Below, piece by piece: positions 33,131 through 41,594 of a stretch of DNA of 64,000 nucleotides. The notes under the pieces are model-generated. The model was not told the DNA's origin. It saw only the letters and a list, made by a program, of their open reading frames with translations, and ran no database searches. Made by a program: the position numbers and the translations under genes. Positions within the stretch are counted from its first letter, which is position 1; the number at the start of each line of letters is the position of its first letter. Source of the stretch: Quadrisphaera setariae (GTDB lineage: Bacteria > Actinomycetota > Actinomycetes > Actinomycetales > Quadrisphaeraceae); NCBI RefSeq assembly GCF_008041935.1, contig NZ_VKAC01000005.1, positions 62,001 to 126,000 on the forward strand, in the 5' to 3' direction.

Positions 33131-34140
33131 GCGCAGACGCACCGGGGACGACGGCGGCTGCACGGCCAGCGGAGCAGCCGCCCGTGGGGCAGGTCGACGC
33201 CACGGTGGTGCCCCGCTACGCCGGGCTCACCACCTTCGCGCGGCTGCCGCGCCGCGAGGACGTGCCCGCCCACGACGTCGCCGTGCTGGGCGTGCCCTTC
33301 GACGCCGGCGTCACCTACCGGCCCGGCGCCCGGTTCGGCCCGAGCGCCATCCGCGAGGCCAGCCGCCTGCTCAAGCCGTACAACCCCGCGCAGGACGCCG
33401 CCCCCTTCGCGCTGGCGCAGGTGGTGGACGCCGGCGACGTCGCCGCCAACCCCTTCGACCTCACCGAGGCGCTGGCGTCGGTCGAGGCCGCGGTGCACGA
33501 CCTCACCGACGACGGTCGCTCCGTGGTGCTGCTCGGCGGTGACCACACCATCGCCCTGCCGTCGCTGCGGGCCCTGGCCCGGCGCCACGGCCCGCTCGCG
33601 CTGGTGCACTTCGACGCCCACCTCGACACCTGGGACACCTACTTCGGCGCGCCGTGCACCCACGGCACCCCGTTTCGCCGGGCCTCGGAGGAGGGCCTGC
33701 TGGTCAAGGACCGCTCCGCCCACGTGGGCATCCGCGGCTCCCTGTACGACCGCGCCGACCTCCTCGACGACGCCGTGCTCGGCTTCACCGCCATCCACTC
33801 CCGCGACGTCGACGACATCGGCGTGCGTGGCATCGTCGAGCGGGTGCGCCAGCGCGTGGGCGACCACCCCGTCTACATCAGCGTGGACATCGACGTGCTC
33901 GACCCGGCCTTCGCGCCCGGCACCGGCACCCCCGAGGCGGGCGGCCTGACCAGCCGCGAGCTGCTGGCCGTGCTGCGCGGCCTCGCCGACCTGCCGCTGG
34001 TCGGCGCGGACGTGGTGGAGGTGTCCCCGGCCTACGACCACGCCGAGGTCACCGCCGTGGCGGCGGCGAACGTCGCGTACGAGCTGGTCACCGCTCTGGC
34101 CCTGAGGTCTGCGGCCCTGCAGAAGGCGGCCCGGCGGTGA
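33127..34140 (+). CDS. Agmatinase/ureohydrolase-family enzyme
   Basis: A 337-residue binuclear manganese hydrolase. All six metal ligands are visible: H140 (LLGGDHT), D163, H165 and D167 (HFDAHLD), and D254 and D256 (SVDIDVLDP), followed by [27 protein letters not shown]-like sequence near residue 65 ([17 protein letters not shown]) is shared by agmatinases and guanidinobutyrases. The enzyme should release urea from a guanidino compound. Substrate choice (agmatine, guanidinobutyrate, guanidinopropionate or another) cannot be decided here. It is coupled by 4-bp overlaps on both sides. Confidence 0.88.
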   Translation: MSADAPGTTAAARPAEQPPVGQVDATVVPRYAGLTTFARLPRREDVPAHDVAVLGVPFDAGVTYRPGARFGPSAIREASRLLKPYNPAQDAAPFALAQVVDAGDVAANPFDLTEALASVEAAVHDLTDDGRSVVLLGGDHTIALPSLRALARRHGPLALVHFDAHLDTWDTYFGAPCTHGTPFRRASEEGLLVKDRSAHVGIRGSLYDRADLLDDAVLGFTAIHSRDVDDIGVRGIVERVRQRVGDHPVYISVDIDVLDPAFAPGTGTPEAGGLTSRELLAVLRGLADLPLVGADVVEVSPAYDHAEVTAVAAANVAYELVTALALRSAALQKAARR

Positions 34141-35030
34141 GCCGGCTGCCCCCGCCGCTGCCCTGGCCCGGTGGGGCACGCGCCGCGGCGTCGTTCACCT
34201 TCGACCTCGACGCGGAGTCGGGCCTGCTGTGGGAGTCCTCCGCGGTGGCCGCGCGCGCCAGCGTCATCACCCACCAGTCCTACGGCCCGCTGGTGGGGCT
34301 GCCGCGCCTGCTCGACCTGCTGGAGCGCCACCGCGTCCGCTCCACGTTCTTCGTGCCGGGGTGGACGGCCGAGCGCTACCCCGGCGCCGTGCGCGACGTC
34401 GTGGCCGCCGGCCACGAGGTCGGCCACCACGGCTACCTCCACGAGCAGCCCTCCGCCCTCACCGCCGAGCAGGAGGCGACCGCGCTCGACAGGGGCCTGG
34501 AGGCGCTGGAGGCCGTGGCCGGGGTCCGGCCCGTCGGCTACCGCGCGCCCATGTGGGACGCCTCCTGGCGGACGGCCTCGCTGCTGGCCGAGCGCGGCTT
34601 CCTCTACGACTCCTCCCTCATGGACGCCGACACCCCCTACGAGCTGGCGGTGCCGGCTGGCGACGGGGACGACGACGGCCAGCCGACGTCGTCGTCCATC
34701 GTCGAGGTGCCGATCCACTGGGCCCTGGACGACTGGGAGCGCTACGCCTACCTGCCCGACCTCGTGGGCAGCGGCCTCATCGAGGCGCCGGCCGTGGCGC
34801 GGGCGGTCTGGGAGGCCGAGCTGGACGGGCTGCGCGACGCGGGCGGGTGCTGGGTGCTGACCTGCCACCCCTTCCTGTCGGGGCGTCCGGGCCGGGCGAT
34901 GGAGCTGGGGCGGCTCATCGAGCGGGTGGTCGGCATGGACGACGTGTGGCTGGCGCCGCTGGAGGACGTCGCGCGGCACGTGCGGTCGCTGGGCCTGCCG
35001 CCGCGGACGCTCACCCCGCCGCAGGTCTGA
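34137..35030 (+). CDS. Polysaccharide-deacetylase-fold hydrolase (PuuE-like)
   Basis: A 297-residue NodB-fold enzyme. The metal site is [13 protein letters not shown] at about residues 20-32 plus HHGYLHEQ (H-x3-H); [12 protein letters not shown] and [13 protein letters not shown] complete the fold. The FDLDAE signature belongs to the subgroup that includes allantoinase PuuE and HpPgdA rather than to true chitin or peptidoglycan deacetylases. In PuuE the enzyme opens a cyclic ureide. Together with the ureohydrolase and PucR-type regulator this points to degradation of a cyclic or ureido nitrogen compound. It starts inside the previous stop (GTGA) and is the last gene of the operon. Confidence 0.82.
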   Translation: MSRLPPPLPWPGGARAAASFTFDLDAESGLLWESSAVAARASVITHQSYGPLVGLPRLLDLLERHRVRSTFFVPGWTAERYPGAVRDVVAAGHEVGHHGYLHEQPSALTAEQEATALDRGLEALEAVAGVRPVGYRAPMWDASWRTASLLAERGFLYDSSLMDADTPYELAVPAGDGDDDGQPTSSSIVEVPIHWALDDWERYAYLPDLVGSGLIEAPAVARAVWEAELDGLRDAGGCWVLTCHPFLSGRPGRAMELGRLIERVVGMDDVWLAPLEDVARHVRSLGLPPRTLTPPQV

Positions 35031-35241
35031 GCGGGGAAGCTCTCTCGCCGGCGCCACTCACTGCTACCGCGGGCCGGTACTGCGTCGGCACCGTGCAGGG
35101 GCCGGCAACCTTCGACCGCCAGGTCGCTCGTGGACGCGGACTACTCCGTTCGGGTGAACTTCGAGTCGCGAGAAACGCTGCCTTGTGCAGGGGCTCTGCA
35201 CGCGCGTTCGACTGTCGGTGGTGGTCTCTAGCGTCAGCTGC

Positions 35242-37095
35242 ATGACCTGGACCGGCTCCGAGGCGCCCCATGGAGGCGCCTCCGACGCTGCCGGTCTGGG
35301 CGGCGGAGGTGGCTGGATCCCCGAGCGGCTGCCGCCCGGGGCACTCGGCGCCGACACCCGCTCCGCGGACCACGGCGACGTCGATGGCGCGCTCTTCGCC
35401 GACCTGCCCCCGCTGCCGCTGACCGGCCCACTGGCCGACGCCCTGTCCGCCGCCCGCACCGCGGCGGAGAGCGCCGCGCAGGCTTCGTGCTACCTGGCCT
35501 CCACTGAGCCCGATCAGCGCCTCGATGCTCTGCGTCAGACCGCCACCACCCGCGACCTGCTCGACGCGACGCTGCTGCGGCTGGTCAGCTCCTTCACCCC
35601 CGAGCAGGTCCGTGCCGTCGGGGCGACGTCGCTGACCGATCTCGTGCTCACCCACACCGGAGCAGACCCGAAGCGAGCAGCCACCGAGGTCAGGCTCGCC
35701 ACCGCACTCACCGCCCCCGTGACACCCGTCTCCGCAGACGACGGCCCTGACGGTGTCGATGGCCATGGCGCACCCGACGGCGCTGGCGGCCCCTCGGCCG
35801 GGTCCTCCGCCGTGGCCCTGGGACGGGTGGGAGCCGCCCATGCTGCGGGGGAGCTGTCCACCGACGTCGCGGCCCTGGCCCAGCGCACCGTCGCAGACCT
35901 GCCCGCTCGCGTGCGCCGCGAGCAGGGCACCCACGCTGACGCCTCCCTGGCTGAGCTGCTGCCGGGCCTGACCCACGCGCAGGCGCGCATCGTGTGCACC
36001 ACCCTGGCCCACCGGCTCGACCCGGACCGCGCCGACCGCGGCTTCGACCCCGACGACATCGACAAGCGCAACCTGACCATCACCGTCCACGCCGACGGCA
36101 GCGTCGACATCCGCGGCCACTTCGACCCCGTTGCCGGCGCGGCGATCAAGGCCGCCATCGACCACCACTCCAAGCCCGACCCCACCGTGCACGCGCCCCT
36201 CGCCGACCAGCAGGAGCCGCTGCCCGGCCTGGACACCGACCGCACCGCAGGACGTGGCGACGGCGACGGCGATGCCGGCACCCGGGAGACCACCGAGCGA
36301 GTGCCGCCGAAGGCCGGCGTGCCCGTGCGTGATCCGCGCACCGCAGGGCAGCGCCGCGCCGATGCGCTGAGTCACCTGGTCCGCTCCGGGGTCGCCGGTG
36401 ACCACACCCGCTCCACCGAGGGCGCCCGCGTCATCGTCACCACCACCGATGCCGCCCTGCGCGGAGAGGCGGGCGCCGAGCCCGCCCACTGCGAAACCAC
36501 TGATCGGCCGCTGACCACCGCCCAGCTGCGGGTGGTGGCCTGCTCCGGAACCCTTCAGGCCGTCCGCCTCTCGTGCGAGGGTGCCGACGCGTCGGCGCTG
36601 TCGCTGGGGCGGGCAGTGCGCCTGTTCAGCGCCGGTCAGCGCCGGGCGATGCTCGCCCGTGACGGCGGGTGCGCGATCCCCGGCTGCACCGCCCCGCCCG
36701 GGTGGCTCGAGGCCCACCACGTGCACGAGTGGGTGGCGGGTGGGCCCACCGACGTGGACTGGGGCGTGCTGCTGTGCACCCGCCACCACGTGCTCGTCAC
36801 CCTGGGCATCTGGGCGGTCCGCATGGTGGACGGGGTCCCGCACGTCCGACCACCACGCGCCGTCGACCCCTTGCAGCGGTGGGTGCTCAACCCTCGCCGG
36901 GGGCTACGGCAGCGGACGCTCGACCGCGTCGGTGCATCCGGCTGCGGATCTCCGCCGCCCGGGCGATCGTCATCGCCACCGGGCGCGGCGCCTTCACCAC
37001 CTGGAGTGCCGCTCGGTCTGTTCGATCCACCGGAGCCGCCCGTCGACGCGGGCTGCCCCGACATCCCCTCGCGCCACGGCACCTGCGGCTGCTGA
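35242..37095 (+). CDS. DUF222 and HNH endonuclease-domain protein
   Basis: A 617-residue protein. A DUF222 region covers roughly residues 50-440 (TATTRDLLDATLLRL, AAHAAGELSTDVAALAQRTV, LTITVHADGSVDIRGHFDPV). A C-terminal HNH domain follows: RAMLARDGGCAIPGC, WLEAHHVHEWVAGGPTD, WGVLLCTRHHVLV. This is the actinobacterial 13E12-type layout, which is often present in many copies and linked to mobile DNA; the biological role is unsettled. I chose ATG 35242, since the frame upstream to 35185 looks non-coding. The Pro/Ser-rich tail after LNPRRGLRQRTLDR is variable in this family. Confidence 0.88.
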   Translation: MTWTGSEAPHGGASDAAGLGGGGGWIPERLPPGALGADTRSADHGDVDGALFADLPPLPLTGPLADALSAARTAAESAAQASCYLASTEPDQRLDALRQTATTRDLLDATLLRLVSSFTPEQVRAVGATSLTDLVLTHTGADPKRAATEVRLATALTAPVTPVSADDGPDGVDGHGAPDGAGGPSAGSSAVALGRVGAAHAAGELSTDVAALAQRTVADLPARVRREQGTHADASLAELLPGLTHAQARIVCTTLAHRLDPDRADRGFDPDDIDKRNLTITVHADGSVDIRGHFDPVAGAAIKAAIDHHSKPDPTVHAPLADQQEPLPGLDTDRTAGRGDGDGDAGTRETTERVPPKAGVPVRDPRTAGQRRADALSHLVRSGVAGDHTRSTEGARVIVTTTDAALRGEAGAEPAHCETTDRPLTTAQLRVVACSGTLQAVRLSCEGADASALSLGRAVRLFSAGQRRAMLARDGGCAIPGCTAPPGWLEAHHVHEWVAGGPTDVDWGVLLCTRHHVLVTLGIWAVRMVDGVPHVRPPRAVDPLQRWVLNPRRGLRQRTLDRVGASGCGSPPPGRSSSPPGAAPSPPGVPLGLFDPPEPPVDAGCPDIPSRHGTCGC

Positions 37096-37182
37096 CGGAC
37101 GCCGTCCCGACTCCCCACCGCTCTCTCCCCGCCGGGGGACACGGTCGAGGCCCTCCCCAGCGGGGAGCGGGTCCCCGTCGGT

Positions 37183-37335
37183 GTGCGCCAACGGCCCGCT
37201 GCCGCGACACCGGCCGTGTTCGCCGGGCTCGCCGTGGAGAGGGACGGCGAGCGGGTGGTCGTGCCAGGTGAGCTGCTCGCCGTGGTGCAGGCGGGCGTCG
37301 AGATGGCGGTCATCGTCTCGCGGAAGCACCGCTGA
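37183..37335 (+). CDS. Possible small protein, 50 residues
   Basis: In the same frame as the HNH gene, beyond its TGA, an open stretch reads VFAGLAVERDGERVVVPGEL and LAVVQAGVEMAVIVSRKHR to a TGA at 37333. The composition is protein-like. GTG 37183 is the most upstream convincing start, but its ribosome binding site is poor. It could be a small gene or the remnant of an extended C-terminus cut off by the HNH stop codon. Confidence 0.3.
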   Translation: MRQRPAAATPAVFAGLAVERDGERVVVPGELLAVVQAGVEMAVIVSRKHR

Positions 37336-37491
37336 TCTCCGAGGCGCCAGCTGTGGCAGGCGTGACGCAGCAACCCGTGCGGGACGCGAGGGGCCGGACC
37401 TGACCCGAGTTCCACGTTGCTGCTGGTCGCGCTGAGAAACCGAGCGTGTCGAACGCGTTTCATCCTGCCCCGGACGGGGGATCATGGAGGT

Positions 37492-37695
37492 GTGCTCGTC
37501 GTCGCGCTCATCGCCGCTTGGTGTCTCCTCGCTGGGATCTTCGCGCTGGTGATCGGACGGGCCCTCGCCGTCTCGGGCAAGAGCGACAGGTGGCGCCACG
37601 GCCACCGCGAGACCCGCGACCTCCGCAAGCTGCACCCCGTCCCTCTGATGGTGCCGCGGCAGGCGACCTCCGATGAGGAGCGCACCGCGGCGTGA
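37492..37695 (+). CDS. Small single-span membrane protein, first of the row
   Basis: It encodes 67 residues. The hydrophobic segment VALIAAWCLLAGIFALVIG near the N-terminus is followed by R-A-L-A-V, a charged SGKSDRWRHGHRETRDLRK stretch and a Pro-rich tail. The pattern of one helix, G-(R)-x-L, then a basic amphipathic stretch is shared with the three small frames that follow. GGAGG lies only 1 bp before GTG 37492, which is unusually close, so the start may be leaderless or slightly misplaced. Confidence 0.5.
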   Translation: MLVVALIAAWCLLAGIFALVIGRALAVSGKSDRWRHGHRETRDLRKLHPVPLMVPRQATSDEERTAA

Positions 37696-37792
37696 CCGGC
37701 CGCCGGGCCCGCGCACAGGGTCTGGCGCGAAAGCCCCGCGACACGCGTCGCTCTGAGTGGCTGAGCGCTCACTGCGGGTGCATCGTTGGCGC

Positions 37793-37927
37793 ATGGTCGC
37801 TGGCGCCCTGGTCATGGCGTGGATCGTCGTGTCCGCGCTGGCTGCTGTCCTCGTCGGAGCGGCCATCCACGTGGCGGACGCGAACGCCCGCCGGCAGCGG
37901 AGCGCGGAGCCCTTCCACCTGCCCTGA
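37793..37927 (+). CDS. Small single-span membrane protein, second of the row
   Basis: It encodes 44 residues from ATG 37793: one hydrophobic helix (MAWIVVSALAAVLVG), then AAIHVADANARRQRS and a short tail. The helix, the LVG exit and the following Ala/Arg amphipathic stretch align with the first, third and fourth proteins of this row. Such a short frame could arise by chance; the match to its neighbours in order and position is the main support. Confidence 0.45.
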   Translation: MVAGALVMAWIVVSALAAVLVGAAIHVADANARRQRSAEPFHLP

Positions 37928-37993
37928 CGGGCTCGCAGCGAGCTCCCAGCCCGATGGGAGTGTGCGCTGGGCCGCCGGGGGAAACCTCCTCGC

Positions 37994-38230
37994 ATGGTCA
38001 CGTGGATCGCTTCTGCTGCACTGGTCTGGCTCGTCGTCGCGGCAGCGGCTGCCGTGCTCATCGGGCGTGGGCTCACCACCTGCGAGGCGCGCGAGCGCCT
38101 GGCGGAGCCGGCAGCGGAGCCGCAGCCGGTGACCCACCGCCCGGCCCCGCGCCCGCGGCCCCGTGGCAGCCACCACCTGACGGGAGTGAGCCGCGTCGTC
38201 GTCCCCCAGCCGGTGTACAGCCACCGCTGA
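37994..38230 (+). CDS. Small single-span membrane protein, third of the row
   Basis: It encodes 78 residues. The helix TWIASAALVWLVVAAAAAVL is followed by IGRGLTTCEARERLAEP and a Pro/Arg-rich cytoplasmic tail. The GR-x-L and RER elements match the fourth member (VGRSLAHAERRERV) closely. ATG 37994 has GGGGGAAA about 10 bp upstream. No domain family is recognised. Confidence 0.55.
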   Translation: MVTWIASAALVWLVVAAAAAVLIGRGLTTCEARERLAEPAAEPQPVTHRPAPRPRPRGSHHLTGVSRVVVPQPVYSHR

Positions 38231-38295
38231 GCCGTTCAGCCGCCTCCCAGGCGGTGTTCACCGAGTGTTGGAGATCGACCCCTAGGAATGGCCTC

Positions 38296-38538
38296 GTGGA
38301 CATCTGGTTGCTCGCCGTGCTGATCGCCTGGCTCCCCGTCTCCGTCGCGCTGGCGCTGCTGGTCGGCCGCAGCCTTGCGCACGCCGAGCGGCGGGAGCGG
38401 GTGCTCCACAAGCCCCGCGCCGGCCACCGCGCGCCGGTGGTCACCATCACCACCGCGCCCCGCCACCCCCACGTGCACGTCCAGCACGGGCACGCCCACA
38501 GCGCCCGCCGGCACGACGACCAGCGCCTCGCCTCCTGA
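38296..38538 (+). CDS. Small single-span membrane protein, fourth of the row, His-rich tail
   Basis: It encodes 80 residues from GTG 38296. The helix IWLLAVLIAWLPVSVALALL precedes VGRSLAHAERRERVLHK. The tail is histidine-rich (RHPHVHVQHGHAHSARRH), with nine His in about 25 residues, and could bind a metal or respond to pH. The core matches the third member of the row. The function is unknown. Confidence 0.58.
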   Translation: MDIWLLAVLIAWLPVSVALALLVGRSLAHAERRERVLHKPRAGHRAPVVTITTAPRHPHVHVQHGHAHSARRHDDQRLAS

Positions 38539-38614
38539 GCACCGCTCCTACCGGCTCGACCTGCTGCCGGTGGTGACGGCCCCCGCGCCCTCGGAGGCCC
38601 GCCGGGCTGGTTGA

Positions 38615-39649
38615 GTGATCCGCGTGCGGGTGAGCGTGGTGATCACGAACTTCGACTACGCGCACTTCCTCCCCGACGCCCTCGACAGCGCCCTGGCCCT
38701 CGACTGGCCCGACGTCGAGGTGGTCGTCGTCGACAACGGCTCCACCGACCGCTCCTGGGACGTCATCTCCCGCTACGGAGACCGCGTCATCGCTCTGAGC
38801 ACCGCTCATGGTCAGCAGCGGGAGGCTGCCAACGCCGGCTTCGCCAAGAGCTCCGGTGACGTGGTGGTGTTCCTCGACGCCGACGACGTCCTCCCACCCG
38901 AGACCGCACGCCGCGTGGTCACCGCCCTGGGACCCCGCACCAGCAAGGTGCAGCTGCAGATGCAGCGCTTCGACGCCACCGGCCGCCGCACCGGCGGCCC
39001 CTTCCCGCGCTACCGCCCGCCGCCGTCGCCCTCCGCGGTCCGCCACTGGACGACGACGACGTCGGCCTACCCGACCCCGCCCGGCTCCGGCAACGCCTAC
39101 GCCCGCTGGTTCCTCGAGCGGATCCTGCCCGCGGGCCCCGAGGCCGGCGACTTCCTCGACTCCGCCTGCCTGGCCAGCGCCCCGCTCCACGGCGACGTGG
39201 TCAGCCTGCCCGGGGTGCTGGTCGGCTACCGGCAGCACCCCGGGCAGGACAGCGCCCTGCTGGCCGACCCCACCCGCGTCTCCCGCGAGGTCGAGCGGGC
39301 GCGGGTGCGCTGGAGGTTCGCGCAGCGCTCCGCCGGGCTGGCGGCCCCCGACGGACCCGTCGACGAGGCGCCGCTGTTCCGCAGCCGCGAGCTGCTGCAG
39401 TTCCGCTCCGCCGCCGCCCGCCTCACCCCGGCCGAGCCCGGCCTGCCGGGCGACTCGCGCCGACGGCGCCTGGCCGACGCGCTGCGGTCGCCGGCGTGGC
39501 CCGGACCCGAGCCCCTGGGTGACCGGCTGGCCATCGCCGCGTGGGCGCTGCTCGTGCAGACCGTGCCGGACGCACTGGTCAGGCCGCTGCTGCGGCTGCG
39601 CTACGCCCCGGCGGTCCGCCGCGCGACGGGCACCTGGTTCGGCCGCTGA
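38615..39649 (+). CDS. GT2-family glycosyltransferase
   Basis: A 344-residue GT-A fold enzyme. It shows VSVVITNFDYAHFLPDALDS, VVVVDNGSTDRSWDVI, the substrate region QQREAANAGF and the DXD motif VVFLDADD. The C-terminal 120 residues are helical and variable. It lacks membrane helices, so it should act at the cytoplasmic face. GTG 38615 has no strong ribosome binding site. It is the first gene of the second polysaccharide locus and converges with the following minus-strand gene. Confidence 0.85.
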   Translation: MIRVRVSVVITNFDYAHFLPDALDSALALDWPDVEVVVVDNGSTDRSWDVISRYGDRVIALSTAHGQQREAANAGFAKSSGDVVVFLDADDVLPPETARRVVTALGPRTSKVQLQMQRFDATGRRTGGPFPRYRPPPSPSAVRHWTTTTSAYPTPPGSGNAYARWFLERILPAGPEAGDFLDSACLASAPLHGDVVSLPGVLVGYRQHPGQDSALLADPTRVSREVERARVRWRFAQRSAGLAAPDGPVDEAPLFRSRELLQFRSAAARLTPAEPGLPGDSRRRRLADALRSPAWPGPEPLGDRLAIAAWALLVQTVPDALVRPLLRLRYAPAVRRATGTWFGR

Positions 39650-39666
39650 CCCTCAGCTGGCGAGCC

Positions 39667-40536
39667 TCAGGTGGTGGGCCACGGCGCGACCGGCTGCCAC
39701 GCGCGCCACGAGCCGACCACCTGCTTGAGGTCGCTGACGTCCTCCACGCCGTAGCGGCGCGTGAACGCCCGGCACCGCTCCCACTCGGCCACGGCGTCAT
39801 AGCTGCCGCCCATCGGCACGAGGTGGTCCACCGCCACCGCGTCGACGATGGCCGAGCGCAGCCCCTCCTGCGTGCGGGAGGACCAGTGCGCCTCCATGCC
39901 CCACCCCGCCGCCGACCCCTCCGGGAACGGCAGCACCCGCCCCTGGGCCCGCGGGGAGAACGCCAGCACCGGCCCGGTCTCCACGAACAGCGAGCTGCGC
40001 GCCACCGTGAACGGGCGCGCCAGGGTGAACGAGTGGTTCCACTCGCTCGTCGCGGCGTGCGCCGGCCCGGCGACGTCGATGCGGCCCTTCTCCATGAGCG
40101 CCACGAGCTGGCCCACGGACCCGCGCGAGTAGCGGACGTCGTCGTCGGAGATGACCCAGTACGGGAGCTCCCCGGACTCCCCGGACCCGACGGCGTGCTC
40201 GCGCATGCGCTCGTGCAGGGACAGCCGCGCGCCGGGGCCGTGGCCCAGCGTCCACGGAGCGAGCTGCGGCGCCGGCTCGTCGAGGGCCCACAGCACCGCG
40301 CGGGCGCTGCTGCCGGCGGCCCGGGCCTCGGCGAGCAGGTCGCGGACCAGCCCCTCCACGAGCGCCGCACCGGCCCGCCGGTAGACGAGCGTCATGAGCA
40401 CCGGCGGCCTCGGACCACGGGTGAGGCGGGCGGAGAGCGCCGCGGTGATGCCGAGCCTCTGGCCGGCAGCGCGCACGGTGAGCACCGCGCGCGCAGCGGG
40501 GGAGCCGGCGCGGGGGAGGACGCGCACGCTCGTCAC
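39667..40536 (-). CDS. Glycosyltransferase-like protein, family uncertain
   Basis: It encodes 289 residues. The middle shows PYWVISDDDVRYSRGSVGQL, where DDD is a plausible GT-A metal site, then AGPAHAATSEWNHSFTLA and VDHLVPMGGSYDAVAEW. The order recalls DUF707/DUF616-type glycosyltransferases, but I cannot assign a family firmly. The frame begins at GTG 40536; ATG 40395 (MTLVYRRAGAAL) is an attractive alternative that would give 242 residues. It lies between two GT2 genes of the second locus and probably belongs to the same pathway. Confidence 0.6.
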   Translation of the reverse strand: MTSVRVLPRAGSPAARAVLTVRAAGQRLGITAALSARLTRGPRPPVLMTLVYRRAGAALVEGLVRDLLAEARAAGSSARAVLWALDEPAPQLAPWTLGHGPGARLSLHERMREHAVGSGESGELPYWVISDDDVRYSRGSVGQLVALMEKGRIDVAGPAHAATSEWNHSFTLARPFTVARSSLFVETGPVLAFSPRAQGRVLPFPEGSAAGWGMEAHWSSRTQEGLRSAIVDAVAVDHLVPMGGSYDAVAEWERCRAFTRRYGVEDVSDLKQVVGSWRAWQPVAPWPTT

Positions 40537-40681
40537 CCTAGGTGAGCGGATGGTCGCTCAGGGGTCGGTCGTGTCGAGGTCGTGGCGGTCCGTCACGGAT
40601 CGTGCCCGGGGCGCGCCTGGTTACAGTGCCGAGGCCACCCCAGCGCCACCGGCGTCGCGCCGCCACGGACGGAGAGACAGC

Positions 40682-41578
40682 GTGCCCTCACCCCAGGACG
40701 CCCGCGTCGCCGTGATCCTCGCCTCCGCAGGACGCCCCGACCTGCTGGGCGAGCTGGTCGCCGACCTCGCCCGCCAGACCCTCACCGGCTTCGACGTGGT
40801 GGTCTCCGTGCCCGACGCCGCCAGCCTGCCGAGCGCGCCGCTGCCGGAGCACGTGCGCGTGGTGCACGCCCGCGGGCTCACCACCCAGCGCAACGCCGGC
40901 CTCGACGCCGCGCCCGAGGCCACCCACGTCTTCTTCTTCGACGACGACGCCGTGGTCCGCCCCGACTACCTCGAGCAGGCGATGGCCTTCTTCGAGCACC
41001 ACCCCGACGTCGTCGCCCTCACCGGCCGCGTGCTGCTCGACGGAGCCGTCGGAGACGCCATCAGCGTCTCAGCGGCCGCGGAGGCGCTCGCCGCGTCGGA
41101 GACCGGACCGCTGGGCGGGCAGTGGACGCCCAGCCAGACCCTCTACGGCTGCAACTTCGCGGTGAGGCGCGCCGGCGTGCCGCACGAGCGCTTCGACGAG
41201 CGGCTCCCGCTGTACGGCTGGCTCGAAGACCACGACTACGCCCGCCGCATGCTCCGCCACGGCGCCATGGCCAAGGTCGACGACTGCGTCATCGTGCACC
41301 GCGGCGTGAAGTCCGGCGGGCGCACCGCCCACGCCCGCCTCGGGTACGCGCAGGTGATGAACCCCGCCTACTTCCACCACAAGGGCAGCTTCCCCACGGC
41401 GCTCGCCTGGGACGAGACCATGCGCCGCGTCTCCAAGAACGCCGTGCTCTCCCTCGGCGGCCCCGAGCGGGAGTGGCGCCGGCTGCGGCTGCGCGGCAAC
41501 CTCCTGGCCGCCGGCGACCTGCTGCGACGGCGCTTCACGCCCGAGCGCATGGCGCAGCTGCCGCCCGACGGCCGCTGA
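40682..41578 (+). CDS. GT2-family glycosyltransferase, paralogue 1 of 3
   Basis: A 298-residue enzyme. It shows VAVILASAGRPDLLGELVAD, TTQRNAGLDAAPEATH, the metal site FFFDDDAVVRPDYL, YGCNFAVRRAG, LYGWLEDHDYARRM and HRGVKSGGRTAH. Two close paralogues are encoded at 44055-44999 and 49678-50610. The 54 bp at 40919-40972 are identical to 44340-44393, which suggests recent duplication or gene conversion. GTG 40682 has GGAGAG about 6 bp upstream. The glycanase gene on the other strand ends 16 bp away. Confidence 0.87.
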   Translation: MPSPQDARVAVILASAGRPDLLGELVADLARQTLTGFDVVVSVPDAASLPSAPLPEHVRVVHARGLTTQRNAGLDAAPEATHVFFFDDDAVVRPDYLEQAMAFFEHHPDVVALTGRVLLDGAVGDAISVSAAAEALAASETGPLGGQWTPSQTLYGCNFAVRRAGVPHERFDERLPLYGWLEDHDYARRMLRHGAMAKVDDCVIVHRGVKSGGRTAHARLGYAQVMNPAYFHHKGSFPTALAWDETMRRVSKNAVLSLGGPEREWRRLRLRGNLLAAGDLLRRRFTPERMAQLPPDGR

Positions 41579-41594
41579 CGTCGTCGTCCTGCTC

